From NCBI RefSeq assembly GCF_025836995.1, contig NZ_CP107546.1, positions 1 through 64,000 of the forward strand: a DNA stretch of 64,000 nt, read 5' to 3'. Shown here piece by piece: positions 11,370-18,722 of the stretch. The DNA is from Microbacterium sp. M28 (GTDB lineage Bacteria > Actinomycetota > Actinomycetes > Actinomycetales > Microbacteriaceae). The notes beneath the pieces were generated by a model. The model had not been told where the DNA came from. It saw only the letters and a list, made by a program, of their open reading frames with translations, and did not search any database. Position numbers and translations under genes: made by a program. Within the stretch, counting starts at the first letter, position 1. Each line of letters starts with the position of its first letter.

Positions 11370-12635
11370 ATGACGAATCAGACTGCAAGCCCCGCAGCGC
11401 CGGTCGCGGAGCGGCCGCCGGTGCGATTGCTCTTCACAATCCTCCAGCTCACCGCGCTCGGCGTGGTCGGCTCGGGTGTCATCGGCATCCTGAGCGGACT
11501 GCTCGGTGCCGGTGTCGCTCTCGTGTTCGCCTTCGGCATCGGCCTGATCTTCCTGGTCGGGCTCGTCTACGCGATGTTCGGCGTCGCCTGGTTCGAGGTC
11601 ATGCGCGTCAGCAGCCTCTACGATCTCGACCTTCCCGCGCTGCGGTGGCGGCGTCGCACCACCCCCGGTTTCGGCGGCTGGCTGCGCTCGCTCGGCCGAC
11701 AGGCCGTGGACGGACCGATGTGGCGGGCGCTGGTCAACTTCATGCTCGCGTGCATCGCCGGTGCGCTGATCCTGCGCCTGTTCTGGGGAATGATCTGGTC
11801 GGCGATCACGGCGTTCGCGCCCCTGACTCTGGACGGCACGGTCGACGGCCCCTACGGCAGCGAGATCCTGGTCGCCTGGGCGCCTCTGGTCGGCATCCTG
11901 GGTGTCGTGATCTCCGCCGGCGCGATCGTCGGACTCGCACTGCTGCACCGGGTGCTCACCCGGGCGCTGGTGGTTCCGAGCCGCGAGGCCGAACTCACCG
12001 AGCAGGTGCGCACCACGAGCGCGCAGCGGGAGGGCGCCGTGCGCGCCGCCGACGTCGAACGCACCCGCATCGAGCGCGATCTCCACGACGGCGTCCAGCC
12101 CCGCCTCGTCTCGGTCGGGATGACGCTGGGTCTCGCCCAGCAGAAGATCGACGAGGACCCCGCGAAGGCCAAGGAGCTGATCTCCGAGGCGCACACCTCC
12201 ACCAAGGCGGCCATCACCGAACTGCGTCAGCTCGCCCGCGGCATCCACGCATCCGTCCTGGACGACCGCGGCCTGGACGCCGCTCTGTCCGCCCTCGCCG
12301 GCCGGTCGCACATCCCCGTGCACCTGGACGTCCGTATGGACGGGCGGTGCAGCAGAGAGGCCGAGGCGGCCGTCTATTTCGCGATCGCCGAATCCCTGAC
12401 GAATGCGGCCAAGCACTCCAGGGCCAGTGACTGCCGCGTGATCGTGCGCCGTCGCGAGAACGGCGTGCTGTGGGCGCGGGTCGAGGACAACGGCATGGGC
12501 GGGGCGCAGATCCAGCCCGGCGGTGGCCTCGACGGCATCTCCAACCGCGTGCTCGCCGCCGGCGGCACGTTCCGACTCGACAGCCCGCAGGGCGGTCCGA
12601 CCAGCCTGGAGGTGAGCGTGCCATGCGCATCCTGA
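11370..12635 (+). CDS. NarL-type sensor histidine kinase
   Basis: A 421-residue sensor kinase. The N-terminal half has four or five membrane segments (about 20-170); then a HisKA_3 dimerisation domain with ERDLHDGVQPR (phospho-acceptor His239) and a C-terminal HATPase_c domain. The first membrane-associated part resembles the sensor domain often seen next to DUF4097 proteins. The ATG at 11370 is preferred over upstream starts because TAGCGT lies 7 nt before it, indicating a leaderless transcript. It overlaps the response regulator by 13 bp. The signal is unknown; an envelope-stress role is suggested only by the third gene. Confidence 0.9.
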   Translation: MTNQTASPAAPVAERPPVRLLFTILQLTALGVVGSGVIGILSGLLGAGVALVFAFGIGLIFLVGLVYAMFGVAWFEVMRVSSLYDLDLPALRWRRRTTPGFGGWLRSLGRQAVDGPMWRALVNFMLACIAGALILRLFWGMIWSAITAFAPLTLDGTVDGPYGSEILVAWAPLVGILGVVISAGAIVGLALLHRVLTRALVVPSREAELTEQVRTTSAQREGAVRAADVERTRIERDLHDGVQPRLVSVGMTLGLAQQKIDEDPAKAKELISEAHTSTKAAITELRQLARGIHASVLDDRGLDAALSALAGRSHIPVHLDVRMDGRCSREAEAAVYFAIAESLTNAAKHSRASDCRVIVRRRENGVLWARVEDNGMGGAQIQPGGGLDGISNRVLAAGGTFRLDSPQGGPTSLEVSVPCAS

Positions 12636-13306
12636 TCTGTGAGGACTCCGTCCTGCTGCGCGAAGGTCTCGTCCGGCTCCTCGAGGACGCCGGCCACGAG
12701 GTGGTCGCGGCACTCCCCGACACGGTCGGTCTGGATGACGCCGTCAGCGAGCAGGCACCCGAGCTGTGCATCCTCGACGTGCGTCTGCCTCCGACCTTCA
12801 CGGACGAGGGGATCCGCGCGGCGCTCGGCATCAGGGCCCGTCAGCCGCAGCTGCCGATCCTCGTGCTGTCGCAGTACGTCGAGGAACGTTATGCGAGCGA
12901 TCTGATCGCCGCGCAGGGCGGCCCGCTCGGCTACCTGCTGAAGGACCGGGTCGCGGACGTCTCGGAGTTCGTGGCATCCGTCGAACGGATCGCGGACGGC
13001 GCGACCGTGCTCGACCCCGAAGTGGTCGCGCAGCTGCTCACCCGGCGCAACAAGGACGACCGGATGCTGCGGCTCACCGAACGCGAACGCACCGTCCTCG
13101 CGCTGATCGCGGAGGGGAAGTCGAACCAGGCGATCGCCGGGCTCCTGTTCCTCTCCGAGGCCAGCGTCGAGAAGCACATCACATCGATCTTCCAGAAGCT
13201 CGGATTCGAGCAGGACGAATCGGGCAACCGGCGGGTGCTGGCGGCACTCGCCCACATCGAGAACAACGGCGGCCCTGCCGCCGGACAGACAGGAGCGGCA
13301 CGATGA
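12623..13306 (+). CDS. NarL/FixJ-family response regulator
   Basis: A 227-residue regulator: receiver domain with the acidic pocket near residue 8 and phospho-acceptor Asp52 (CILDVRLP), then a LuxR-type helix-turn-helix LTERERTVLALIAEGKSNQAIA (about 151-172). The start ATG 12623 is within the kinase gene, and its stop overlaps the next start (ATGA), so kinase, regulator and DUF4097 protein form one translationally coupled operon. Confidence 0.93.
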   Translation: MRILICEDSVLLREGLVRLLEDAGHEVVAALPDTVGLDDAVSEQAPELCILDVRLPPTFTDEGIRAALGIRARQPQLPILVLSQYVEERYASDLIAAQGGPLGYLLKDRVADVSEFVASVERIADGATVLDPEVVAQLLTRRNKDDRMLRLTERERTVLALIAEGKSNQAIAGLLFLSEASVEKHITSIFQKLGFEQDESGNRRVLAALAHIENNGGPAAGQTGAAR

Positions 13307-14244
13307 GCACGAATGACAACGGCGGGCACGAGATCCCGCTGACTCCTCCCCCGTCGAATCAGGGAGCGCCCGTGAACCCGGCGCCGACCGCGGCATCCGC
13401 GCCGTCCGCGGGCGGTACGGCTCAGCCGCCGACGGGATCGGCGCGACCGGCCTCCGGGCCGGGACGCCCGATCGGCATCGTCCTCGCCGTGATCGGCGGC
13501 GTCGCCCTGCTCGGGTCCGGCACCACCGCAGCCTTCGCGGCCGGCAGCCAGCTGAGCCGGAGCGACTCGGTCTCGACGACCGACGTCACCGGCATCCAGT
13601 CGCTGGAGATGGAGGTGGGCGCCAGTGACGTCAGTGTCCAGTTCGGCGACGTCGACGAGGCCGAGCTCCGCGTCGACGGCGGCAGCGGCGCCACGTGGAC
13701 GCTCGAGCGGGACGACGACGAGCTCATCGTCCACAGCCCGAACCGGACCTTCGGATGGTGGTTCGGCGGTTGGTTCGGCGACGACGAGCGGGTCGTGCTG
13801 ACCCTGCCCGAGAGCCTGCAGCGCGCCGGCCTCGACCTCGACCTGGATCTCGGTGCCGGCAGCCTCGAGGCCTCCGGGGAGTTCGGCGAAGTGGATCTGC
13901 ACGTCGGTGCCGGTGCGCTGACGCTGGAGGGATCCGCCACCTCGGTGGATGCCGACATCAGCGCCGGTCGGGCCGAGATCGAGCTCGCGGACGTCAGCGA
14001 AGCCGACCTGGGCATCGCCGCCGGACGGCTGACGGCCGAGTTCACCGGCACCACTCCGGACATGATCACGTTCGAGGTGAGCGCCGGATCGCTCGAGCTC
14101 ACCGTGCCGGATGACGTGTACAACGTGACGCAGGAGGTCAGCGCCGGATCCTTCGACAACCGTGTCGAGACGTCCACCACGGCATCCAGCACGATCGATG
14201 CGAAGGTGTCGGCCGGGTCGGCGACGCTGCGTGCGGGGGACTGA
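13303..14244 (+). CDS. DUF4097-family beta-repeat membrane protein
   Basis: A 313-residue protein: a Pro/Ala-rich N terminus, one transmembrane helix (about 56-80, IGIVLAVIGGVALLGSGTT), then an extracytoplasmic right-handed beta-repeat region. Short units such as VGASDVSV, LGAGSLEA, VGAGALTL, ISAGRAEI, IAAGRLTA, VSAGSLEL and VSAGSFDN recur, typical of DUF4097. A Trp/Phe/Gly patch (FGWWFGGWFG) interrupts the repeats. Operon position suggests it is an effector or accessory of the two-component system; members of this fold occur in cell-envelope stress operons. The exact function is unknown. Confidence 0.85.
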   Translation: MSTNDNGGHEIPLTPPPSNQGAPVNPAPTAASAPSAGGTAQPPTGSARPASGPGRPIGIVLAVIGGVALLGSGTTAAFAAGSQLSRSDSVSTTDVTGIQSLEMEVGASDVSVQFGDVDEAELRVDGGSGATWTLERDDDELIVHSPNRTFGWWFGGWFGDDERVVLTLPESLQRAGLDLDLDLGAGSLEASGEFGEVDLHVGAGALTLEGSATSVDADISAGRAEIELADVSEADLGIAAGRLTAEFTGTTPDMITFEVSAGSLELTVPDDVYNVTQEVSAGSFDNRVETSTTASSTIDAKVSAGSATLRAGD

Positions 14245-14297
14245 CCGGCCTCGATTCGGTTTTTTCGTCAATCTCGGGTAATCTCTTGGAGGTTGAC

Positions 14298-14371
14298 GGG
14301 GCTATAGCTCAGGCGGTTAGAGCGCTTCACTGATAATGAAGAGGTCCCAGGTTCAAGTCCTGGTAGCCCCA
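14298..14371 (+). tRNA. tRNA-Ile (GAT)
   Basis: 74 nt with acceptor arms GGGGCTA/TAGCCCC, anticodon loop CTGATAA (anticodon GAT) and T arm GGTTCAAGTCC. CCA is not encoded. A TAATCT box at 14279-14284 is a plausible -10. Confidence 0.97.
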
Positions 14372-14398
14372 CTCCACACTCCAACTGAACACCCTCAC

Positions 14399-14471
14399 GG
14401 GGCCTTAGCTCAGTTGGTAGAGCGCCTGCTTTGCAAGCAGGATGTCAGGAGTTCGAATCTCCTAGGCTCCA
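14399..14471 (+). tRNA. tRNA-Ala (TGC)
   Basis: 73 nt with acceptor arms GGGGCCT/AGGCTCC including the G3:U70 alanine identity pair, and anticodon loop TTTGCAA (anticodon TGC). CCA is not encoded. It lies 27 nt after tRNA-Ile, so both are probably one transcript. Confidence 0.97.
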
Positions 14472-14475
14472 CAGT

Positions 14476-14512
14476 CAGAACCGGTCGGACACTCAGTCCG
14501 GCCGGTTCTCTG
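14476..14512. terminator. Bidirectional terminator between tRNA-Ala and tetR
   Basis: A 14-bp stem (AGAACCGGTCGGAC with one G-U pair) around ACTCA. It sits between the + strand tRNAs and the - strand tetR and overlaps the tetR 3' end. Confidence 0.7.
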
Positions 14513-15134
14513 TTTCCGGCGTGCACCGTGCGGCGATGGTCTCGGCGGCCTGTTCGACCACGTGCGCTTTCTCGCTCTCCGCGAGCGCCCATCCGCCGTG
14601 GACCAGTCGCGGCCAGAACACGGTGGTCGCGATCATCCCGAGGAACTGGGCGGAGATGACGTCGGCATCCTCGACCCGGGCTGTTCCCACGTCGCGAGCA
14701 CCGACGAGGAACGTCCGCAGTGCCGCGAGCACGGGGAGCGTGCCGAAGTCGAAGGTCCGCTCGCGAAGTTCGGGGAAGCGGGGAGACTCTGCGATGACGA
14801 TGCGCATCAAGTCAGCCATGCCCGGTCGATCGAGCAGTCGCACGTAGGCGCTCCCGAGGATCACGAGCCCACCGAAGAAGTCATCCGGATCCGGTGCGAC
14901 CTGTTCGGCGTCCGGGACACTTCCCGTTGCGAGCACCGTCGCTTCGAACAGCTCCGCCTTGGTGGGGAACTGCTTGAACAGCGTGGCCCTCGATACGCCG
15001 GCCTGCCTGGCGACCTCGGCGAGCGAGGTGCGGTCGTAGCCGTTCTCCAGGAACGGCCGCGCCGCCGCTCGGAGGATCGCAGCCCGATTGTCCGCTGCGA
15101 TCTGCTGGTGATACTCCGACAGCTTGCGGGTCAT
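14493..15134 (-). CDS. TetR/AcrR-family transcriptional regulator
   Basis: A 213-residue repressor: N-terminal helix-turn-helix (about 15-60, with TSLAEVARQAGVSRATLFKQF) and a C-terminal ligand-binding region resembling TetR_C domains with an FFGGLVILGSAYVRLL helix. It is divergent from the reductase at 15240, and two near-identical 20-bp palindromes lie between them, so it most likely represses itself and that gene. GATAAT lies 6 nt before its ATG, indicating a leaderless mRNA. The inducer is unknown. Confidence 0.92.
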   Translation of the reverse strand: MTRKLSEYHQQIAADNRAAILRAAARPFLENGYDRTSLAEVARQAGVSRATLFKQFPTKAELFEATVLATGSVPDAEQVAPDPDDFFGGLVILGSAYVRLLDRPGMADLMRIVIAESPRFPELRERTFDFGTLPVLAALRTFLVGARDVGTARVEDADVISAQFLGMIATTVFWPRLVHGGWALAESEKAHVVEQAAETIAARCTPETENRPD

Positions 15135-15144
15135 GGCTCCATTA

Positions 15145-15182
15145 TCGCATTGAGGTGAGCCACTTGACTCACCTCAATGCGA
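15145..15182. promoter_or_regulatory. TetR operator 1
   Basis: A 15-bp perfect inverted repeat (TCGCATTGAGGTGAG and its complement, 8-nt spacer). Its core GGTGAGCCACTTGACTCACC (15154-15173) matches operator 2 in outline. It covers the reductase -35 box and lies directly upstream of the tetR -10. Confidence 0.85.
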
Positions 15183-15192
15183 CGAATAGATT
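15164..15192 (+). promoter_or_regulatory. Promoter of the reductase gene
   Basis: TTGACT at 15164-15169 and TAGATT at 15187-15192, separated by 17 nt. The -35 is inside operator 1 and the expected start falls at the edge of operator 2, so repressor binding would block it twice. Confidence 0.7.
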
Positions 15193-15200
15193 GCCGACAT

Positions 15201-15220
15201 GGTGAGTCGCCGGACTCACC
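15201..15220. promoter_or_regulatory. TetR operator 2
   Basis: GGTGAGTCGCCGGACTCACC: 8-bp perfect arms around 4 nt, sharing GGTGAG..GACTCACC with operator 1, 47 bp away start to start. Confidence 0.85.
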
Positions 15221-15239
15221 TCGACGAGAGGGGAAGGAC

Positions 15240-15782
15240 ATGGCGAAGGTGATGATTCACGCGACAGTCTCCTTGGACGGGTTCATGGCGGACCCGGACG
15301 GCGGGATGGACTGGATGAACGGGTTCCCCGTGGCCCCGGAGGACGAGCAGATCGTGGAGAGCATCTGCTCCGGCATCGGAGCCATCATCGGCGGCGCGAA
15401 CAAGACCCGCACGATCGAGGACGGCGAGATCCCGTACGGCGGATACCTGAAGGTTCCCGTGTATCTGATGACGCACAACGAGCAGGAGACGGTGGAACGC
15501 GACGGGACACGATTCACGTTCGTCGTGGACGACATCGAGGAAGCCGTCCGTCGGGCCCGCGCGGATGCGGGTGAGAAGTGGGTGAGCCTCCTGGGCGGGC
15601 GAGTGGCAAGGCAGTGCCTCGCCCTCGGGCTCGTGGATGAGCTTCGGCTCCATGTCGTGCCGGTCGTGCTGGGTGAAGGTATCCCGCTCTTCGCCGGGTT
15701 GGAGAGACAGCTTCGTCTCGAGCGCCTGGAGACCGCTGCGTTCGCGAGCGAGGTGCACCTCCGCTACAGGGTGTTGAGCTAG
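15240..15782 (+). CDS. Dihydrofolate reductase-family (RibD C-terminal-like) protein
   Basis: A 180-residue protein of the RibD_C/DHFR-like group: N-terminal VMIHATVSLDGFMADPDGGMDWM is the family hallmark, and a nucleotide-binding segment WVSLLGGRVARQCLALGLVDEL lies at about 118-139. It probably uses NADPH; the substrate is unknown, and these genes are rarely true dihydrofolate reductases. ATG 15240 has a strong GAGGGGAAGG site. It is divergent from, and probably repressed by, the TetR regulator. It overlaps the convergent lipoprotein gene by 4 bp. Confidence 0.9.
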   Translation: MAKVMIHATVSLDGFMADPDGGMDWMNGFPVAPEDEQIVESICSGIGAIIGGANKTRTIEDGEIPYGGYLKVPVYLMTHNEQETVERDGTRFTFVVDDIEEAVRRARADAGEKWVSLLGGRVARQCLALGLVDELRLHVVPVVLGEGIPLFAGLERQLRLERLETAAFASEVHLRYRVLS

Positions 15783-16327
15783 GGCACGATCATCACGGAG
15801 TGCTCATTCGTTCCGGTGTCGCAGGTCGTGATCTCCCAGACCGAGGATCCGTCCTCCGTGATGCGTGTCATCTCGATGATCAGCGGGCTCGGCCACGTCT
15901 CACCGGACTGCATCGCCGCGCTCAGGGCGTCGGTGCCGGCGTCCCGTTCGGGCTCGGTGAGTTCGACGTCGTGCTTCGCGATGACTTCCAGGGTCCTCAC
16001 GTCGAGGAGCGACTCCTGACCTGCGCTCGGATCGTCGACCGGGTCGCCGAACACGTCGTCTCGACCGGAGGCGGCTCTGATCCGCCAGACCCATCCCTCG
16101 TCGATGTACTCGAGACGCAGGCCGACGACGCTTCCACCCACGCCGCCCTCACTGGGCAGCGCCTCGAGGAAGTCGGTGGGCCAGGTCAACTCAGGTGGTT
16201 TGCAGGAGCCGGGATGGTCATCTCCGACGGCGGCAGGCGGTGTCGGGATAGGAGCGCAGGCGACGGATGTCGCCACCATCCCCAGCAGGACCACGAGCGA
16301 CGCGCTTCTTCGAGACGCATTGAGCAT
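15779..16327 (-). CDS. Hypothetical lipoprotein
   Basis: A 182-residue protein with a basic-hydrophobic signal peptide ending in a lipobox-like SVAC (Cys24), so it is probably lipid-anchored outside the membrane. Two further cysteines (about 42 and 169) could form a disulfide. The mature part is acidic with no domain I recognise. It stands alone and ends tail-to-tail with the reductase gene. Confidence 0.8.
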   Translation of the reverse strand: MLNASRRSASLVVLLGMVATSVACAPIPTPPAAVGDDHPGSCKPPELTWPTDFLEALPSEGGVGGSVVGLRLEYIDEGWVWRIRAASGRDDVFGDPVDDPSAGQESLLDVRTLEVIAKHDVELTEPERDAGTDALSAAMQSGETWPSPLIIEMTRITEDGSSVWEITTCDTGTNEHSVMIVP

Positions 16328-16405
16328 TCTTGGACTCCTCCGGGCTCATCAACCCGAGCCGGGTTGGTCCGTACACCGTGAACAGTAGCCGAACAGGCAT
16401 CCCGA

Positions 16406-16894
16406 TCAGTCGTCGTCCCATTCGGCGAAGTACCAGAGCACCGGTTCGTCGATGCCGGGGAGGCTGTTGCGGAAACCGTGCCGCTCGTAGAAGCGGCGCG
16501 CGTCCGTATCGCCCGAGTCGACATTGATATGCATCTCGCCGGCTCCCCTGCGGCGGGATTCCGCGACGGCCCGCGCGAGCAGCACCGCGCCGATCCCCTC
16601 GGATCGACGCTCCGGTCGCACGTAGAGCTCGTCGAGAGTCGCGACGTGTCCGCCCTCGTTGTAGACGGCCGGTCGCAGCGCGATGAGCGCGTAGCCGATC
16701 GCGCTCCCGTTCGACGAGGCGATCAGGGCGAAACCGGCCGGATCGGCGAGGAATCGCCGGAAGCGGGGAAGCAGGATGTCGAACGGCGGCTCCGGCTCGT
16801 CGAACTCGTCGCCGAAGTCGATCTGCAGTTGCGTGAGCACCTCGGCATCCGGCGCACCGGCGAAGGCGATCGTCACCTCGGATCCGTCGTGCAT
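16406..16894 (-). CDS. GNAT-family N-acetyltransferase
   Basis: 162 residues with the GNAT acetyl-CoA loop YVRPERRSEGIGAVLLARAV (about 91-110) and the closing DARRFYERHGF motif (about 131-141). The frame is open upstream, but the ATG at 16894 follows GGAGG and gives a normal-length N terminus. The substrate is unknown. It is divergent from the 91-residue gene at 16961. Confidence 0.88.
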   Translation of the reverse strand: MHDGSEVTIAFAGAPDAEVLTQLQIDFGDEFDEPEPPFDILLPRFRRFLADPAGFALIASSNGSAIGYALIALRPAVYNEGGHVATLDELYVRPERRSEGIGAVLLARAVAESRRRGAGEMHINVDSGDTDARRFYERHGFRNSLPGIDEPVLWYFAEWDDD

Positions 16895-16960
16895 GTTCGC
16901 CTCCGCGCCCAGTCTGCCGTGCGGTCGGGGGCGGCACCAGCCACCTCGTAGGATCGAAGA

Positions 16961-17236
16961 GTGCTGATCGGTCTCATGCGTCCCGTGGAAACCCGCTCCG
17001 TCGCGGTGGAAGCCGCTGACCTCGCAGGAGTCCAGACCCAGCTGGCGGCGCAGCGTCCCGACGGTTTCGACCTCGTCTCCGCTCCGGTCGAGATGATCAA
17101 GGGAGCGGCCATCCTCCAGGCGGTCGGAACCTTCGCCCGCCGCGACCAGGTCACCCGGGTCGAGGCGGAGGACATGGCCGCGCTCGAGGCAAAGGTGCCC
17201 GAGGGCTGGCAACTGCTCAACGTACTCCGCACCTGA
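16961..17236 (+). CDS. Small conserved hypothetical protein
   Basis: A 91-residue soluble alpha/beta-looking protein with no signal or membrane segment. I do not recognise a domain. The GTG start is chosen because TAGGAT lies 6 nt upstream (leaderless); an internal ATG at 16976 is the alternative. Codon use is like that of neighbours. It runs toward the DAHP synthase gene. Confidence 0.7.
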   Translation: MLIGLMRPVETRSVAVEAADLAGVQTQLAAQRPDGFDLVSAPVEMIKGAAILQAVGTFARRDQVTRVEAEDMAALEAKVPEGWQLLNVLRT

Positions 17237-17258
17237 CGCCGGTCGACGGCGGAGGCTG

Positions 17259-17392
17259 GGTCGCAGAATCCGCCGTTCTGACCCGGTGTGCGGATTCCGG
17301 GTCGCAGACTGCGCCGCTTTCGCGGCCGCGAAGCGACAGAATCTGCGACCGGGTCCAAGGCCGACGGCCCCTGGGTGCCAACGTCTGCGACC
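17259..17392. repeat. Intergenic motif cluster A (GGTCGCAGA, two direct and two inverted copies)
   Basis: GGTCGCAGA at 17259-17267 and 17300-17308; its complement TCTGCGACC at 17342-17350 and 17384-17392. Spacing is 41-42 bp on both sides, symmetrical about the centre, so the outer copies and the inner copies can pair. It lies between two convergent genes and may serve as a bulky bidirectional terminator; see the findings for similar clusters. Confidence 0.65.
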
Positions 17393-17404
17393 TGTTCGCC
17401 GCCG

Positions 17405-18484
17405 TCAGCCGCGCCGCGCCCGCGCCGCCGCCGCCAGACCGGCGAGCACGTCGGCGGTCGTGTCCCACCCCATGCACGCATCCGTCACGCTCTGTCCGCG
17501 CACCAGTCCGCCGGGACCCTGCGTCACATCCAGCTTCTGCGCGCCGGCGACGAGGTTGCTCTCCACCATGACGCCCGCGATTGCGGAGCCGTCGGACGCG
17601 ATCTGTGCGGCGAGCTCCCGAGTGACCTCCGCCTGACGCACGTGATCCTTGCCGCTGTTGCCGTGGCTCGCGTCGATGATCAGCCGAGCCGTCAGGCCCG
17701 CGGCCTCCAGCCGCGAAGAGGCGTGCGCGACGTGGTCGCCCGAGTAGTTCGGCCCATCCGCACCGCCGCGCAGGATCACCGAGGTGTCCGGGTTGCCCGT
17801 CGTCGTCACGAGGCTCGCCCGCCCGTCGGCGCCGATCCCGAGGAACGCCTGCGGCGAGGATGCGGCGGCCGCGGCATCCAGAGCGACCTGGAGCCCGCCG
17901 TCCGTCCCGTTCTTGAAGCCGATCGGCATCGACAGTCCGCTCGCGAGTTGACGGTGGATCTGGCTCTCGGTCGTCCGGGCCCCGATCGCTCCCCACGAGA
18001 CGAGGTCGGCCGTGTACTGCGGGCTGATCGGCTCCAGGAACTCGGTCGCGCACGGCATCCCGAGCGCCGTCACGTCGCGCAGGAACGCACGCGCCTGCCG
18101 CAGCCCGGTCTCGATGTCGTGACTGCCGTCGAGGTGCGGGTCGTTGATGAGGCCCTTCCAACCGACGGTCGTGCGGGGCTTCTCGAAGTAGGTGCGCATC
18201 ACGATCAGCAGATCGTCGCGGTGCCGCTCCGCTTCGCGCGTCAGCCGACCGGCGTACTCGAGTCCGGCAACGGGGTCGTGGATCGAGCACGGGCCGGCGA
18301 TGACCAGCAGGCGGTCATCCTCGCCGGCCATGATGGCGCGGATCGCGTCGCGGGTCCGCGAGACGAGCGCCGCGCGTTCATCGCCGACCGGCAACTCGGC
18401 GGCGATCTCCGCGGGTGCGGGGATCGTGGTGAAGGCCGCGACATGGAGATCCGCGGTGGCGTCGATCGTGGCTGCGTCTTTCAT
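17405..18484 (-). CDS. 3-deoxy-7-phosphoheptulonate (DAHP) synthase, type I
   Basis: First enzyme of the shikimate pathway: phosphoenolpyruvate plus erythrose 4-phosphate gives DAHP. The 359-residue protein is the type I AroF/AroG/AroH class, shown by LVIAGPCSIHDP (about 74-85), MRTYFEKPRTTVGWKGLINDP (about 101-121) and the metal-site regions SHGNSGKDH and AGVMVESNLV. The ATG at 18484 is preceded by a structured leader containing a short ORF with Trp, Tyr and Phe codons, pointing to attenuation by aromatic amino acids. No other aromatic gene is adjacent. Confidence 0.95.
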   Translation of the reverse strand: MKDAATIDATADLHVAAFTTIPAPAEIAAELPVGDERAALVSRTRDAIRAIMAGEDDRLLVIAGPCSIHDPVAGLEYAGRLTREAERHRDDLLIVMRTYFEKPRTTVGWKGLINDPHLDGSHDIETGLRQARAFLRDVTALGMPCATEFLEPISPQYTADLVSWGAIGARTTESQIHRQLASGLSMPIGFKNGTDGGLQVALDAAAAASSPQAFLGIGADGRASLVTTTGNPDTSVILRGGADGPNYSGDHVAHASSRLEAAGLTARLIIDASHGNSGKDHVRQAEVTRELAAQIASDGSAIAGVMVESNLVAGAQKLDVTQGPGGLVRGQSVTDACMGWDTTADVLAGLAAAARARRG

Positions 18485-18592
18485 GTGCAGGGGTCCTGTC
18501 CTGTCGAGGGCGGACCCGATGCAGAGCCCGCCGAAACGGCGAAAGCCAGAGCGAATGCTCTGGCTTGTCGGCTCTGAAGGTGTCGGTACGCG
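18485..18592 (-). promoter_or_regulatory. Predicted attenuator of DAHP synthase
   Basis: On the - strand four mutually complementary segments follow one another. Segment 1, inside the leader ORF, is at 18623-18613 (GTCGGCTCTGG); segment 2 at 18576-18567 (CAGAGCCGAC); segment 3 at 18566-18557 (AAGCCAGAGC); segment 4 at 18552-18543 (GCTCTGGCTT). 1:2 and 3:4 are perfect 10-bp stems; 1:3 (7 bp) and 2:4 (6 bp) are alternatives. A further GGGCTCTG (18529-18522) can also compete. The 3:4 stem has a 4-nt loop and is followed by only CTTT, so it could be a terminator or a translational switch. Confidence 0.65.
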
Positions 18593-18652
18593 CTAACTCA
18601 GCGCCGGCCCCTCCAGAGCCGACTCGAAATACGCATACCAACGGGATGTCAT
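18593..18652 (-). CDS. Aromatic leader peptide of DAHP synthase
   Basis: A 19-codon ORF ending in TAG whose residues 4-9 read RWYAYF, i.e. Trp, Tyr, Tyr and Phe codons within five. A TAGTGT box (18665-18660) is 7 nt before the ATG at 18652, so the transcript would begin at the leader's start codon; an in-frame ATG at 18658 is the alternative. The ORF overlaps segment 1 of the downstream hairpins. Stalling at these codons when charged aromatic tRNAs are scarce would alter folding. This is inferred from sequence alone. Confidence 0.7.
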   Translation of the reverse strand: MTSRWYAYFESALEGPALS

Positions 18653-18722
18653 GGACATGACACTACCTCATGATCGCGGGTGCTCCGCGCGGCGACGTCG
18701 CAGACGCCGCCGCGCGAGGACA

